A DNA stretch of 64,000 nt from the NCBI GenBank assembly GCA_963792885.1, contig CAWBXX010000004.1, forward strand, positions 1 through 64,000, given 5' to 3'. Positions 9,070 to 17,734 of the stretch are shown piece after piece. The notes beneath the pieces are model-generated. The model was not told the DNA's origin. It searched no databases and saw nothing but the letters and a program-made list of their open reading frames with translations. Numbering within the stretch: position 1 is the first letter of the stretch; the number at the start of each line of letters is the position of its first letter. The DNA is from DASWJZ01 sp963792885. GTDB lineage: Bacteria > Pseudomonadota > Alphaproteobacteria > Rhizobiales > Afifellaceae. Made by a program: the position numbers and the translations under genes.

Positions 9070-11039
9070 CGCCTGAGGTCGGGTGGCGTCGCCTCGGCGA
9101 CAAGCTCTCTGATCGCCGCGTCGAGGCTCGCCGAGCTCTGCTCCTTCTCGCCAAGACGGCGGATCGACACCGTGCCCTCCTCCGCCTCGCGCCGCCCGAC
9201 GACGAACATCACAGGCACCTTCGCGACGGAGTGCTCGCGGACCTTGTAGTTGATCTTCTCGTTCCGCGTGTCCGCGCTGGCGCGGAGCCCGGCCGCGATG
9301 AGCTTCGCGGCGACCTCCTCCGCGTAGGGATCGGCGTCGGAAGTGATCGTCGCCACGACCACCTGCGTCGGTGCGAACCAGAGCGGCAGCCGCCCGGCGT
9401 AATGCTCTAGCAGGATACCGATGAAGCGTTCGAATGTGCCAAGCACCGCCCGATGGAGCATCACGGGACGATGCCGCCCGCCGTCCTCGCCGACATAGAT
9501 GGCGTCGAGCCGCTCCGGAAGCACGTAGTCGAGCTGATACGTCCCGCACTGCCATGTGCGGCCGATCGCATCGGTCAAGTGGAACTCAAGCTTCGGCCCG
9601 TAGAAGGCGCCTTCCCCCGACGCGAGCTCGAACTCGATCCCCGACGCGGTCAGCGCGTCGGCAAGCGATTTCTCCGCGCGATCCCACACGGCATCGTCGC
9701 CGGCACGCATGTCGGGGCGCGTCGCGAGTTTATAGCGGATGTCAGTCATGCCCATGTCGGCATAGACGCGCGCGAAGAGCGCCAGGAAGCGGCGCGTCTC
9801 GTCGGTCACCTGATCGTCGGTGCAGAAGATGTGCGCGTCATCTTGCGTCATTTGGCGCACGCGCATCAGCCCGTGCAGCGCTCCGTGCGGCTCGTTGCGA
9901 TGGCAGCAGCCGAACTCCGCCATGCGGATCGGGAGGTCGCGGTAGGACTTGATGGCCTGCCGGAAGATCTGCACGTGCGCCGGGCAGTTCATCGGCTTAA
10001 GCGCCATCCAGCGCTCCACCTCCCCATGGATGATCGGCCCGTGCTCCTCGATGCTCGGCGTATGGTCGGGGACCACGAACATGTTCTCGCGGAACTTCGA
10101 CCAATGGCCGGATTGCTCCCAAAGCTTGGCGTCGATCAGCTGCGGGGTCTTCACCTCGATATAGCCGTCCGCGTCGAGCCGTCGGCGCATGTAAGCTTCG
10201 AGCGTGCGCCAGATGGAGTAGCCCTTGGCGTGCCAGAACACGGAGCCCTGCGCCTCTTCCTGCAGATGGAAGAGGTCCATCTCGCGCCCGATCCGCCGGT
10301 GGTCGCGCTTCTCCGCCTCCTCCAGCATTGTGAGGTAGGCGTCGAGCTCCTTTTTGTTTGCCCAGGCCGTGCCGTAGATGCGCTGCAGTTGCTGGCGGTT
10401 GGAATCGCCACGCCAATAGGCGCCCGCAAGCTTGGTGAGCTTGAAGGCGTCGCCGACGAAGCCGGTCGACGGCATATGCGGGCCGCGGCAGAGGTCGAAC
10501 CAATCGCCTTGGGAGTAGATTTTCACGTCCTGGTCTTCCGGGATGGCATCGACCAGCTCGACCTTGAACATCTCGCCCTTGTCGCGGAACACCTTCTTCG
10601 CGCGATCACGCGACCAGACCTCTTTGTGGAACGGACGATTCTTCGCGACGATCTCGCGCATCCTCGCCTCGATCGCAGCGAAGTCTTCAGTCGAGAACGG
10701 CGCGTTCCGGAAGAAGTCGTAATAGAAGCCGTTCTCGATCACCGGGCCGATGGTGACCTGCGTTCCGGGAAAAAGCTCCTGCACCGCCTCCGCGAGCACG
10801 TGCGCGGCGTCGTGCCGGATGAGCTCCAGCGCCGCCGGATCGTCGCGCGTCACGATCTCTATCCTTGCGCCCTCGGGAACGGGATCGGAGAGATCGGCGA
10901 GCACGCCGCCGACCTTCATCGCGACCGCCTTCTTGGCGAGCGACTTGGAGATGCCCTCGGCCACGGTCGTCCCGGTCGCGCCGCTCCGAAATTCGCGTTG
11001 CGCGCCGTCGGGAAGAGATATTGTGACCATGACCTTCAC
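9066..11039 (-). CDS. thrS: Threonyl-tRNA synthetase
   Basis: A 657-residue class II synthetase that charges tRNA-Thr and edits Ser-tRNA-Thr. In order: TGS domain (residues 1-65), editing domain with HDAAHVLAEA and the second zinc-like site (CRGPHMPSTG), catalytic core with MNCPAHVQIF and the motif 2 loop (RMAEFGCCHRNEPHGA), and the C-terminal anticodon-binding domain with PTQVVVATI. The length is normal. The annotated start is a GTG; an ATG three codons downstream is equally possible, with GAAGG just before it. It is followed by a convergent gene sharing the CTAG stop. Essential housekeeping gene. Confidence 0.98.
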   Translation of the reverse strand: MKVMVTISLPDGAQREFRSGATGTTVAEGISKSLAKKAVAMKVGGVLADLSDPVPEGARIEIVTRDDPAALELIRHDAAHVLAEAVQELFPGTQVTIGPVIENGFYYDFFRNAPFSTEDFAAIEARMREIVAKNRPFHKEVWSRDRAKKVFRDKGEMFKVELVDAIPEDQDVKIYSQGDWFDLCRGPHMPSTGFVGDAFKLTKLAGAYWRGDSNRQQLQRIYGTAWANKKELDAYLTMLEEAEKRDHRRIGREMDLFHLQEEAQGSVFWHAKGYSIWRTLEAYMRRRLDADGYIEVKTPQLIDAKLWEQSGHWSKFRENMFVVPDHTPSIEEHGPIIHGEVERWMALKPMNCPAHVQIFRQAIKSYRDLPIRMAEFGCCHRNEPHGALHGLMRVRQMTQDDAHIFCTDDQVTDETRRFLALFARVYADMGMTDIRYKLATRPDMRAGDDAVWDRAEKSLADALTASGIEFELASGEGAFYGPKLEFHLTDAIGRTWQCGTYQLDYVLPERLDAIYVGEDGGRHRPVMLHRAVLGTFERFIGILLEHYAGRLPLWFAPTQVVVATITSDADPYAEEVAAKLIAAGLRASADTRNEKINYKVREHSVAKVPVMFVVGRREAEEGTVSIRRLGEKEQSSASLDAAIRELVAEATPPDLRR

Positions 11040-11110
11040 TTGCGCGAGCCGCTCAAGCGGCGGCGCCGCCTTTCATTCATCTCGTGTCGAGGACTATCCG
11101 GCCCGTCGCC

Positions 11111-11482
11111 TCAATCCGGCAGGACTGAGCCCCAGAAGCCGTACCGCCACGGCCTATACCAGCATGCTTCGGCAGGCAAGATTTCCGGCACTGGATCGAA
11201 GCCGTGGGTTCCACCCGGGCGGCAGCGGGAGAACCGCGCCAACCCCATCCACCCCCCGGCCCAGAGCCCGAAGCGGCCGATCGCGATGTCGGCGTATTCC
11301 GAACAGGTCGGCAGGTGCCGGCAGGTGCGCCCGACGATGCTCGAAAGGGTGTAGCGGTAGAGCCTGATCAGCCCGCGCGCGAGGAGCGCCGGAGTTCTGA
11401 TCACAACACGAACGAGGGTCGCGACCGCGTGCCCGCCGCCGCCGGGTTCTGCCCCTTCCGATGCCGATCCGCTCATGCTCAC
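11111..11482 (-). CDS. yidD: Membrane protein insertion efficiency factor YidD
   Basis: A 123-residue YidD protein, which assists YidC-dependent insertion of membrane proteins at the inner membrane. The signature is CRHLPTCSEYADIAI, with an amphipathic helix before it (LARGLIRLYRYTLSS). The C-terminus (DPVPEILPAEACWYRPWRYG) is typical. The 20-residue Gly/Ser-rich N-terminal extension is longer than usual, and an internal start may be used. It lies upstream of thrS on the same strand. In this genome yidD is not beside rpmH or rnpA. Confidence 0.92.
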   Translation of the reverse strand: MSMSGSASEGAEPGGGGHAVATLVRVVIRTPALLARGLIRLYRYTLSSIVGRTCRHLPTCSEYADIAIGRFGLWAGGWMGLARFSRCRPGGTHGFDPVPEILPAEACWYRPWRYGFWGSVLPD

Positions 11483-11530
11483 GATATGAGCACCCGCACC
11501 GGCGGCCGCAAGCGATGCAGGTGCGCCGCG

Positions 11531-12418
11531 TCAGAAGACCGGCCGGCCAGGTACCGTCACCCTCACGCTGTAGAGCGAGCTCGACGCCGTGATGTAGAGC
11601 GTGCGGAGGTCGTCGCCGCCCCAAGTGAAGTTCGCAGTGTGCTCTGGCATCCGGATGACCCCGAGGCAGACGCCTTCCGGATCGAAAACGTGCACGCCGC
11701 CCGGACCGCAGGAGAAAAGATTGCCGGCGCTGTCGATCTTCATGCCGTCGGGCCCGCCTTCGCCCTCGCCCCTCGTCTCGGCCCAAACACGGCCATTGGC
11801 GAGCGTCCCGTCGGCAGTGACGTCGAAGACGCGGATGTGCTGCCGCAGCGTGTCGTTGATGAAGAGGCGCGTCTCGTCGCGCGAGAAGCAGAGGCCGTTC
11901 GGCTGGTCAAAATCGTCGACGAGAAGCTTGAGCGCACCGCTTTTCGGATCGATCCGGTAGACGCCGCGGAACGCAAGATCCGGCTCGCGCGGCACCCCGT
12001 AATATTCGACGCGCCCGAAAATCGGGTCGCTGAAATAGATCGCCCCGTCGCGGGCAACCACGATGTCGTTCGGGCTATTCAGCTCCTTGCCGTCATGGTG
12101 CGAGGCAAGCACCGTCAGCGCGCCGTCCGGCTCCGTCCGCGTGACGCGGCTTGTCGCGTGCTCGCACGCAAGGAGCCTGCCTTCGCGGTCGTAGGTCAGG
12201 CCGTTCGCCATGTTGCTCGGGGCGCGGAACGTCGAAACCCCTTCCGCTTCGCTGTAATGGCGGATGATGTTGCCCGGCATATCGGAGAAGAGCAGGAACT
12301 TCTCAGTCGGATGCCAGAGCGGCCCCTCGGTGAACATGAAGCCCGTCGCGAGCCGCTCAAGCTCCACCGCACCGCCGACCACGGACCGGAAGCGCGGATC
12401 GCGAACCTCGGCGCTCAT
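11531..12418 (-). CDS. SMP-30/gluconolactonase (LRE family) lactonase
   Basis: A 295-residue six-bladed beta-propeller sugar lactonase. Metal-site motifs are present: FTEGPLWHP (Glu, residue about 30), NSPNDIVV (Asn) and GPDGMKID (Asp). The blade pattern NGLCFSRDETRLFINDT is typical of gluconolactonases. It probably hydrolyses sugar lactones to aldonic acids in the cytoplasm, as no signal peptide is seen. The ATG lies one base after the tautomerase gene stop, so the two are likely co-transcribed. The lactone substrate is not identifiable. Confidence 0.92.
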   Translation of the reverse strand: MSAEVRDPRFRSVVGGAVELERLATGFMFTEGPLWHPTEKFLLFSDMPGNIIRHYSEAEGVSTFRAPSNMANGLTYDREGRLLACEHATSRVTRTEPDGALTVLASHHDGKELNSPNDIVVARDGAIYFSDPIFGRVEYYGVPREPDLAFRGVYRIDPKSGALKLLVDDFDQPNGLCFSRDETRLFINDTLRQHIRVFDVTADGTLANGRVWAETRGEGEGGPDGMKIDSAGNLFSCGPGGVHVFDPEGVCLGVIRMPEHTANFTWGGDDLRTLYITASSSLYSVRVTVPGRPVF

Positions 12419-12419
12419 C

Positions 12420-12623
12420 TCAGGTCTTCTTCGAGCGGATGGCCTTCACCGACTTTCCGTCGACGAACCAGTCCTCGTCCGTCACGTCCTCCCACACGAC
12501 CCAGACCTGCGCGTCGGCCGGCAGCTTGGCCACCTCGCGGATCGTTTCCGAGACGCGTCGGGAAATCTCGTCCTTTCGCCTCTGCGAATGGCCCTTCAGG
12601 ATGCGGATATTCACGAACGGCAT
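12420..12623 (-). CDS. 4-oxalocrotonate tautomerase family protein
   Basis: A 67-residue tautomerase that starts Met-Pro, so the N-terminal proline left after Met removal can act as the general base. MPFVNIRILKGHS, then KLPADAQVWVVWEDV, matches the family, as do the length and the conserved Arg-rich helix (RRKDEISRRVSE). It catalyses keto-enol isomerisation of small 2-oxo acids. It lies immediately upstream of the SMP-30 lactonase gene on the same strand. The physiological substrate is unknown. Confidence 0.88.
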   Translation of the reverse strand: MPFVNIRILKGHSQRRKDEISRRVSETIREVAKLPADAQVWVVWEDVTDEDWFVDGKSVKAIRSKKT

Positions 12624-12683
12624 CTGTCCCCCTTTTTGGCGCCTCTGGCGGCACTCGCTTCCCTCGCTGGCGCGTCCTTCCGC

Positions 12684-13118
12684 TCAGCTCGTCTGCGCCT
12701 CGATCTGGTTCACGGCATCGACCACCGCGTCGAACGTCAGCATCGTCGAGGCATGCCGGGCGCGGTAGTCGCGTATCGGCTCCAGATATTTCAGATCGGA
12801 CCAGCGGCCGTCCGGTGGCGCGCCGTTCTCCTTAAGCATCTTGCGCATTGTCTCGCGTAGCTCCCGCAGTTCGTCAGGCGTCGAGCCGATCACGTTCCGC
12901 GCCATGATCGAGGAAGAGGCCTGGCCGAGCGCGCAGGCCTTCACGTCATGGGCGAAGTCGGAGACCTTCCCGTTGTCCATCTTGAGGTCGACGGTCACGG
13001 TCGAGCCGCAGAGCCGGGAATGCGCGCGCGCCGAGGCGTCGGGCTCGGCGAGCCTGCCAATCCGGGGGATGTTCCCCGCGAGCTCCAGGATTTTGGCGTT
13101 GTAGATATCGTCGAGCAT
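12684..13118 (-). CDS. Iron-sulfur cluster assembly scaffold protein (IscU/SufU-like)
   Basis: A 144-residue NifU_N-domain protein that builds and passes on Fe-S clusters. The ligand cysteines are visible in SRLCGSTVTVDL and DVKACALGQASSSIM, but the third sits in a variable C-terminal region (RDYRARHASTML) where the canonical Cys is replaced by Arg-His. This pattern is usual for the alphaproteobacterial SufU-like branch linked to hisI and yidD. I chose the ATG at 13118 (MLDDIYNAK) because that is where homology begins; the frame stays open upstream without support. Confidence 0.9.
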   Translation of the reverse strand: MLDDIYNAKILELAGNIPRIGRLAEPDASARAHSRLCGSTVTVDLKMDNGKVSDFAHDVKACALGQASSSIMARNVIGSTPDELRELRETMRKMLKENGAPPDGRWSDLKYLEPIRDYRARHASTMLTFDAVVDAVNQIEAQTS

Positions 13119-13211
13119 GGAACGCTGCCGGGCCGGTTGGTTGAGCCGGTGCCGATCCTCTATATAGGACACCGTCCGCCCCGCCTTCAAATGGCAGATC
13201 GAAACCCCGAA

Positions 13212-13616
13212 ATGTCCGACAAGCCTTCCGCCGCCGATGCGATCGAGGAATCCCGCCGCTTCACGCCGCGTTTCGACTCCAACGGCCTGATCCCCTGCAT
13301 CGCCGTCGACGCCACGAATTCCGACATCTTGATGATGGCCTGGATGAACCGCGAGGCACTCCGGCTGACACTGGAGACCGGCCTCGCCCATTATTTCAGC
13401 CGCTCCCGCCAGGCGATCTGGAAGAAGGGCGAGACCTCGGGCGCGCTGCAGCGCGTCGTCGAGGTGCTGACCGACTGTGATCAGGACGTGCTTCTAGTCC
13501 GCGCGGAGGTCGCCGACCGCGCTGGCACCTGCCACACGGGTCGCGACACGTGCTTTTACCGCCGCATTCCGCTCGGAGCGGGGCCGCTGGAGCGCCCGCT
13601 CGAGCCTGTCGACTGA
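13212..13616 (+). CDS. hisI: Phosphoribosyl-AMP cyclohydrolase
   Basis: HisI hydrolyses the adenine ring of phosphoribosyl-AMP in histidine biosynthesis. The zinc and magnesium site motifs are present: TDCDQDVLLVRAE and CHTGRDTCFYRR, and the core has HYFSRSRQAIWKKGETSG. The protein has about 134 residues from the ATG at 13212 (MSDKPSAAD); an ATG seven codons earlier at 13191 is an alternative. Neither has a strong ribosome site. It is separate from hisE, as in other alphaproteobacteria, and divergent from the Fe-S scaffold gene. Confidence 0.95.
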   Translation: MSDKPSAADAIEESRRFTPRFDSNGLIPCIAVDATNSDILMMAWMNREALRLTLETGLAHYFSRSRQAIWKKGETSGALQRVVEVLTDCDQDVLLVRAEVADRAGTCHTGRDTCFYRRIPLGAGPLERPLEPVD

Positions 13617-13629
13617 CCGCGTCGCGCCG

Positions 13630-14058
13630 TCAGGCGGTCGCGATATACTCGCGAATCTGGTCGGCCTCGCGCTCGACGTCCTCGATCCGCCGCTTCACCA
13701 CGTCGCCGATCGACACGATCCCGGTGAGCCTGCCATCCTCCACCACCGGCAAGTGACGGAAGCGCCCACTCGTCATCTTCTGCATGACCTCGTTGATCGT
13801 GTCGCGCAGCTCGCATGTCATGACCCGCGAGGTCATCCATTCGGAGGCGCGCATGGCGAGCGCTTCGCCACCGTGCTTGGCAATCGCGCGCACGATATCT
13901 CGCTCCGAGATGATCCCGCCAATGGCGCCTTTCTCCACGACTACGATCGCACCGATACGCTTTTCGGCCAGCGTCGCGGCAAGCGCCGCGATCGTTGTTT
14001 CCGGAGCGGCGGTTATGACGTGCCGCCCCTTTTCGTTGATGATCCGTGCCACCGTCAT
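13630..14058 (-). CDS. CBS-domain protein (tandem CBS pair)
   Basis: A 142-residue stand-alone CBS pair. The two motifs are at about residues 10-60 (ITAAPETTIAALAATLAEKRIG, here split across the first repeat) and 75-130 (MTCELRDTINEVMQKM and RHLPVVEDGRLTGIVS). Such modules bind adenosyl nucleotides and modulate partners; here no fused effector is present. It is convergent with hisI and lies between hisI and the rhomboid gene. The function beyond nucleotide sensing is unknown. Confidence 0.92.
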   Translation of the reverse strand: MTVARIINEKGRHVITAAPETTIAALAATLAEKRIGAIVVVEKGAIGGIISERDIVRAIAKHGGEALAMRASEWMTSRVMTCELRDTINEVMQKMTSGRFRHLPVVEDGRLTGIVSIGDVVKRRIEDVEREADQIREYIATA

Positions 14059-14122
14059 CGGATCCTCCCTTATCTCCGGGCTCCTTACCCGGAGCTCTAT
14101 TCGTAGTTTAGAAAACCGGCCG

Positions 14123-14837
14123 CTATGAGGCTAGCCTTTCGTCGGGATGGCGCCCGACGGGATCGAGCAGTGGAAAAAAGAGCAATCCGGCGACAAAGCC
14201 GCCGATATGCGCCTCCCAGGCGATCGGACCGCCCGCGACATAGCCTCCGGCGAACCCGAAGACGAAGTTCACAACGAACCAGACCAGCATGAAGGCGACT
14301 GCGCGCCCGTTCCTGAGCACCACAAGGAGCGGCTCGGCGGGCACGTGGAACGAGACGGGCGGCGGCCCGCCGGAAAGCGGCCCACCCGGCGAGAAGGCGA
14401 AGCGCGCGGTCGCCGCCATCATCCCGGAGACCGCGCCGGACGCCCCGATCACGAGCGCCTCGTCGTGCGTATGCATCGCGTAGTAGGCGCCGGCCGACAC
14501 GATTGCGGAGAGGAAGCTCAGGAGCAGAAACCGCGTGCTCCCTAAGCGACGGGCGAGTGCGCCGCCGAAGCTCGCCATCCAGATGATGTTGACGAAAAGA
14601 TGCATGTAGTCGGCGTGGAGGAAGGCGTAGGTGATGGGCGACCAGATCTTCGCTCCCCCTCCGCCCGGCAGGAATACGCCCGTTTCGCCGTAGCGCGCCG
14701 GAATGAAGGCGAAGGCGAGGAGCACGCGCTCGTCGTAGTCCGGGCTCAGAAACTGACGCGCGACGTGGACCGCGACGAAGACCGCCGCAAGCCAAAGCAC
14801 GACCGGAGCAAGACTGACGGCGGGAGCGCGAACTCAT
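14123..14837 (-). CDS. Rhomboid-family intramembrane serine protease (N-terminal frameshift)
   Basis: A polytopic membrane protease that cleaves substrates within the bilayer. The catalytic serine is in GASGAVSG and the histidine in EAHIGGFVAG, about 70 residues apart, as expected. FLHADYMHLFVNIIWM is the conserved loop and helix. A GTG at 14800 opens the long frame, but the conserved upstream residues (APAVSLAPVVLWLAA) are also readable. One extra T at 14831-14832 separates them from an ATG at 14837. Without it the protein is 237 residues. I use that restored start. Confidence 0.85.
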
Positions 14838-15156
14838 GTCGCGTGGTGATGCCCGCCCGCGGATTGCGACGCAAGGCGGGGCCGAAAATGAAAACCGCCG
14901 GGCGCTTGTGCCCAGCGGTTTCCTGTTTGCCCCTGCCTCTCGTTCTTTCCAATCCGCCCCGAGCGCTGCGAGATCTGCCTTGGACTGGCGCTGAGACTTC
15001 ACGCGAACGCCCGCGCCGCCGCAACGCTCACGCTTCGTTAACCTTAACAAATGGTTTCGCCCCTCCCCGCGCCCTCGCATGGCACCTCTTGGGTCCTGGA
15101 GATGCGCGGAAGGCGGCCAAAGAGCCGCCACTCGCTCATTTCGGGACGGGGGCGAC
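14838..15156. other. Divergent intergenic region, rhomboid / PAS protein
   Basis: About 319 bases between two divergent genes. No convincing gene is present. It holds a strong stem-loop (separate entry) and, near 15038, a double gttaac/cttaac stretch just upstream of the PAS gene that could be a promoter element. A minus-strand frame here (MKSQRQSKADLAALGADW) is short and unsupported. Confidence 0.5.
14892..14921. terminator. Strong stem-loop, terminator-like
   Basis: Near-perfect inverted repeat: aaaccgccgggcg pairs with the run cgcccagcggttt with one mismatch, loop cttgt. On the minus strand it is followed by ttttcatttt, a weak U-tract. It lies upstream of the rhomboid gene in a divergent region with no gene to terminate, so it may be an attenuator or the end of an unseen small transcript. 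Confidence 0.45.
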
Positions 15157-15766
15157 ATGAAACACGAGACGACCACTGCCCTCTATGAGTATTGGCTGAG
15201 CTGCCATCGTGGATCGACGGTGCGCGCTGCAACCATGCGCGCCGGCGATCTGGCGCCAATCCTGCCTTCCCTCTTCCTTATCGACATAGACAGCCGCCGC
15301 GACGCGCCCTTTCCCTTCCGCTTCTGCGGCGCCTCGATCGCTACCCGCTATGGTCGCGACCTGAGCGACGAGAGCTTCCTGGAGTTGTGGAATGCGACCG
15401 ACGCAACGACGCTGCGGCGCGATTTGGGCGCTCACGCCTTCCGTTCTACCGGCATGGTCACTGGCGTGATGGCTGAAACCGTCGGTGGTGGATTCGTCTC
15501 CTACGAGATGCTCTTCCTTCCGCTCGCAGGCGAAAGCGCCACTGCGGGAGCGATTGGTTCGATGGTTCGTGTCGGCGGGCACGACGAGTTCGAACCGCAT
15601 CAAGGCGCGCATCGTGGAGCAATCCTTGCGCTCGATTCGCTTTCTTCCTGACGCGCGCAGACTTATCGCGCCGCCGCGCCCCGCCTCCGCACCGGGCGCA
15701 ATCGCGGCGTCGCTTGGAATGCCGCGACGCTACGGGCACTTAACGGTCGTCTCTGGCAGCAAATAA
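15157..15766 (+). CDS. PAS-domain protein (PAS_5-type), C-terminal frameshift
   Basis: A small stand-alone PAS-type protein common in Hyphomicrobiales. It begins MKHETTTALYEYWLSCHRG and has the conserved core FRFCGASIATRYGRDL. An extra A at about 15593 shifts the frame after GGHDEFE. Removing it continues into RIKARIVEQSLRSIRFLP and ends GHLTVVSGSK at 15766, giving 202 residues with a family-like tail. The unrepaired frame stops early at 15651. The ligand and output are unknown. It precedes a PilZ-domain gene, and a GGGGG stretch serves as ribosome site. Confidence 0.8.
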
Positions 15767-15867
15767 AGTCGACTCTACTTCGTCGCTTACTGATCCTTAA
15801 CTACACCGGCATAGCTTCCAAGTAGGGCTGCAACCGCCCGCATAAGTTGGTCTCGATCGGGGTTGCC

Positions 15868-16491
15868 ATGCCGGCACTGGAAGCTCAACAGACAATAGAA
15901 CCCCTGGAGTCCGATCGCGGCCGGTTCCAGCGGGTGCAGCTGAGCTTGCTCGGCCGCTGCATGTTCCACGACGGCCAGGAATGTCCCGTTCAGCTCGTCG
16001 CCATTTCGCCCGGCGACGCTGAGTTCGTGAGCCCGTCATCAAGCGAAGTCGGCGCACGCGTCATCGCCTACATCGACAACATCGGGCGCATTGAGGGTTC
16101 GATCCTTAGTGCGACCGAGCATGGCTTCGTCATGTCGATCTCCGCGTCACAGCGCAAGCGCGACAAGCTCGCCGACACGCTCACCTGGCTTGCCAATCGG
16201 CACGTGCTCAACCTCGACGAAGATCGCCGGCATCTGCGCCGCACGCCGAAGCGGAGCGAAGCCAACATCGTGCTCGCCGACGGAACCACACATCCCGTCC
16301 GCGTGATCGACATGTCGCTTTCGGGTGCTGCCCTTTCGACAACGCTGCGCCCTCCGCTCGGCTCGCCGCTGAAGCTCGGCCGTCTGGGCGCCAGAGTGGT
16401 GCGCCACTTCGACGACGGCGTCGGCATTGAGTTCTTGCGGCTGCTCTCCGACGCGGCGATCGAGAAGACGATCGAGCGGGACTACTTCTGA
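15868..16491 (+). CDS. PilZ-domain protein (tandem PilZ)
   Basis: A 207-residue protein with two PilZ-like halves. The C-terminal half has the c-di-GMP-binding signature: RRTPKR, then DMSLSGAAL. The N-terminal half (RFQRVQLSLLGRCMF, then AISPGDAEF) keeps the fold pattern but not the full motif. It is likely a cytoplasmic c-di-GMP receptor controlling surface or motility functions. The ATG at 15868 follows a GGGG ribosome site; a TTG seven codons upstream is less likely. Its neighbour is a BTLCP-family protease, often linked to c-di-GMP-controlled adhesin release. Confidence 0.88.
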   Translation: MPALEAQQTIEPLESDRGRFQRVQLSLLGRCMFHDGQECPVQLVAISPGDAEFVSPSSSEVGARVIAYIDNIGRIEGSILSATEHGFVMSISASQRKRDKLADTLTWLANRHVLNLDEDRRHLRRTPKRSEANIVLADGTTHPVRVIDMSLSGAALSTTLRPPLGSPLKLGRLGARVVRHFDDGVGIEFLRLLSDAAIEKTIERDYF

Positions 16492-16621
16492 CGCGTTGCC
16501 TCTGGGTCACAGTTCCCCCTCGACTGCGCGTCTCTGGAGTATTCACCTCTCATTGATCTAAAGTTTTAGTCCAAACGCAAGCCGAAGCTGGTATTATTGC
16601 CCAAAATGGGGGGCGATAACG

Positions 16622-17239
16622 ATGTTCGTGTTGGCGTACCGGCCCCTCTTGGCCGGTATTGTGGTGTTTTCCGGTTTGTTCCTAGGGGCGGCGCGACCGG
16701 CCGACGCTGAGAATTTGTCCATGCAGGTCGGGGGGCCGACAAGTCCGCCCGTGGGCTATATCGAGTTCTGCCAGGACTTCCCGAAAGAGTGCATCACCCA
16801 TGGCGCCGATATCGCCGAGCCGCTCACCGAACGGACCTGGCGGGACCTGCAGGACATCAATCTCCTCGCCAATCGAATTGTGACGCCCGCCACCGATCAG
16901 GAAATCTATCATCGCGACGAGGTCTGGACGCTCCCCGAAGCCTACGGCGACTGCGAGGACTACGTCCTCCTGAAGCGCAAATGGCTGATCGAGCGCGGCT
17001 GGCCGTCGAGCGCGCTCCTCGTCACCGTCGTCTTCGACGAGGTCGGTGACGGACACGCAGTGCTTCTTGCGCATACTTCGCGCGGCGATTTCGTGCTCGA
17101 CAACAAGACCGACAAGCTTCGCCGTTGGTACGAGACCGCCTATCGCTTCGTGAAGCGGCAGTCGACGGAGGACCCCAATCGCTGGGTGTCGATCGGCGAT
17201 CCGCGCTGGACGACGCACAATACGGCGGCCCCGCGCTAG
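16622..17239 (+). CDS. Transglutaminase-like cysteine peptidase (BTLCP family)
   Basis: A 205-residue secreted protein with a signal peptide (residues 1-29, ending PADAE). The catalytic triad is visible: Cys in GDCEDYVLLKR (about residue 116), His in DGHAVLLA and Asp in FVLDNKTD. This is the DUF920/BTLCP family; its LapG members cleave large adhesins in the periplasm under c-di-GMP control. Here no lapD or adhesin gene is beside it, but a PilZ gene lies 130 bp upstream. The target protein is unknown. Confidence 0.9.
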   Translation: MFVLAYRPLLAGIVVFSGLFLGAARPADAENLSMQVGGPTSPPVGYIEFCQDFPKECITHGADIAEPLTERTWRDLQDINLLANRIVTPATDQEIYHRDEVWTLPEAYGDCEDYVLLKRKWLIERGWPSSALLVTVVFDEVGDGHAVLLAHTSRGDFVLDNKTDKLRRWYETAYRFVKRQSTEDPNRWVSIGDPRWTTHNTAAPR

Positions 17240-17279
17240 ATCGCACTCGCCTTCTGCTGCGGAAGTTTGGAGTTGCCGC

Positions 17280-17591
17280 TTATGCGGCGACGAGCAGGCT
17301 CACGTAGAAGATCCCGGCGCAAACGCTCCACATGCCGGCAATGACGACGCCAATCGCCGCCGGTAGAATCTTGAGTTCGCGCGCCCTAAGGCCCGCGACC
17401 ACCTTCCGCACGACGATGAACGGCCCGCAGAACATGCTGAGCGCGACCGTGAAGGCGAGGCCCAAGAGGCTGGTGCGCGCCGAGAAGAGCTCGGCTGCTT
17501 CGGACGTAACCCATTGGTAGAAGGTAGCGATCGTCGCGGCAGCGACGAACCCCATCACGGCGCAATACGCAAATACCCCGAGATCGGACAC
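17280..17591 (-). CDS. Small conserved membrane protein, function unknown
   Basis: A 103-residue protein with three to four hydrophobic segments (about residues 5-25, 40-62 and 76-101). It begins MSDLGVFAYCAVMGFVAAA and has FCGPFIVVRKV in the second segment. I believe it belongs to a small uncharacterised Hyphomicrobiales family but cannot name it. A CtrA-type box lies 13 bases before the start codon, which hints at cell-cycle control. It is convergent with the BTLCP gene. Confidence 0.7.
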   Translation of the reverse strand: MSDLGVFAYCAVMGFVAAATIATFYQWVTSEAAELFSARTSLLGLAFTVALSMFCGPFIVVRKVVAGLRARELKILPAAIGVVIAGMWSVCAGIFYVSLLVAA

Positions 17592-17603
17592 CGCACCCCT
17601 CCG

Positions 17604-17618
17604 TTAACAATTCGTTAA
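17604..17618 (-). promoter_or_regulatory. CtrA-type binding box (TTAA-N7-TTAA)
   Basis: The stretch ttaacaattcgttaa matches the CtrA consensus TTAA-N7-TTAA exactly, flanked by g and c to give two GTTAAC hexamers. It lies 13 bases upstream of the small membrane protein start. CtrA is the alphaproteobacterial cell-cycle regulator; binding here is inferred. Confidence 0.5.
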
Positions 17619-17734
17619 CTTTTCGGAAGGGTAGCGGCGGACGCACGGCGCTTCAAGCGCCGCATTACGCAACGATGCCGTTTCTCGTCTGTGCAGTTAA
17701 CTCGGGAGGCGAGCGCCCGTGAGCGCGCCGCCTT

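Noticed and set aside
9453..11354. 633-codon plus-strand open frame
   Set aside because: It lies antisense to thrS and is Arg/Asp/His-rich with no domain; a shadow of high-GC codon use.
11204..12835. 543-codon plus-strand open frame
   Set aside because: Antisense to yidD, the SMP-30 gene and the tautomerase gene, all with conserved motifs.
12684..13391. Long N-terminal extension of the Fe-S scaffold protein
   Set aside because: The upstream frame overlaps hisI on the other strand and lacks family similarity; homology begins at 13118.
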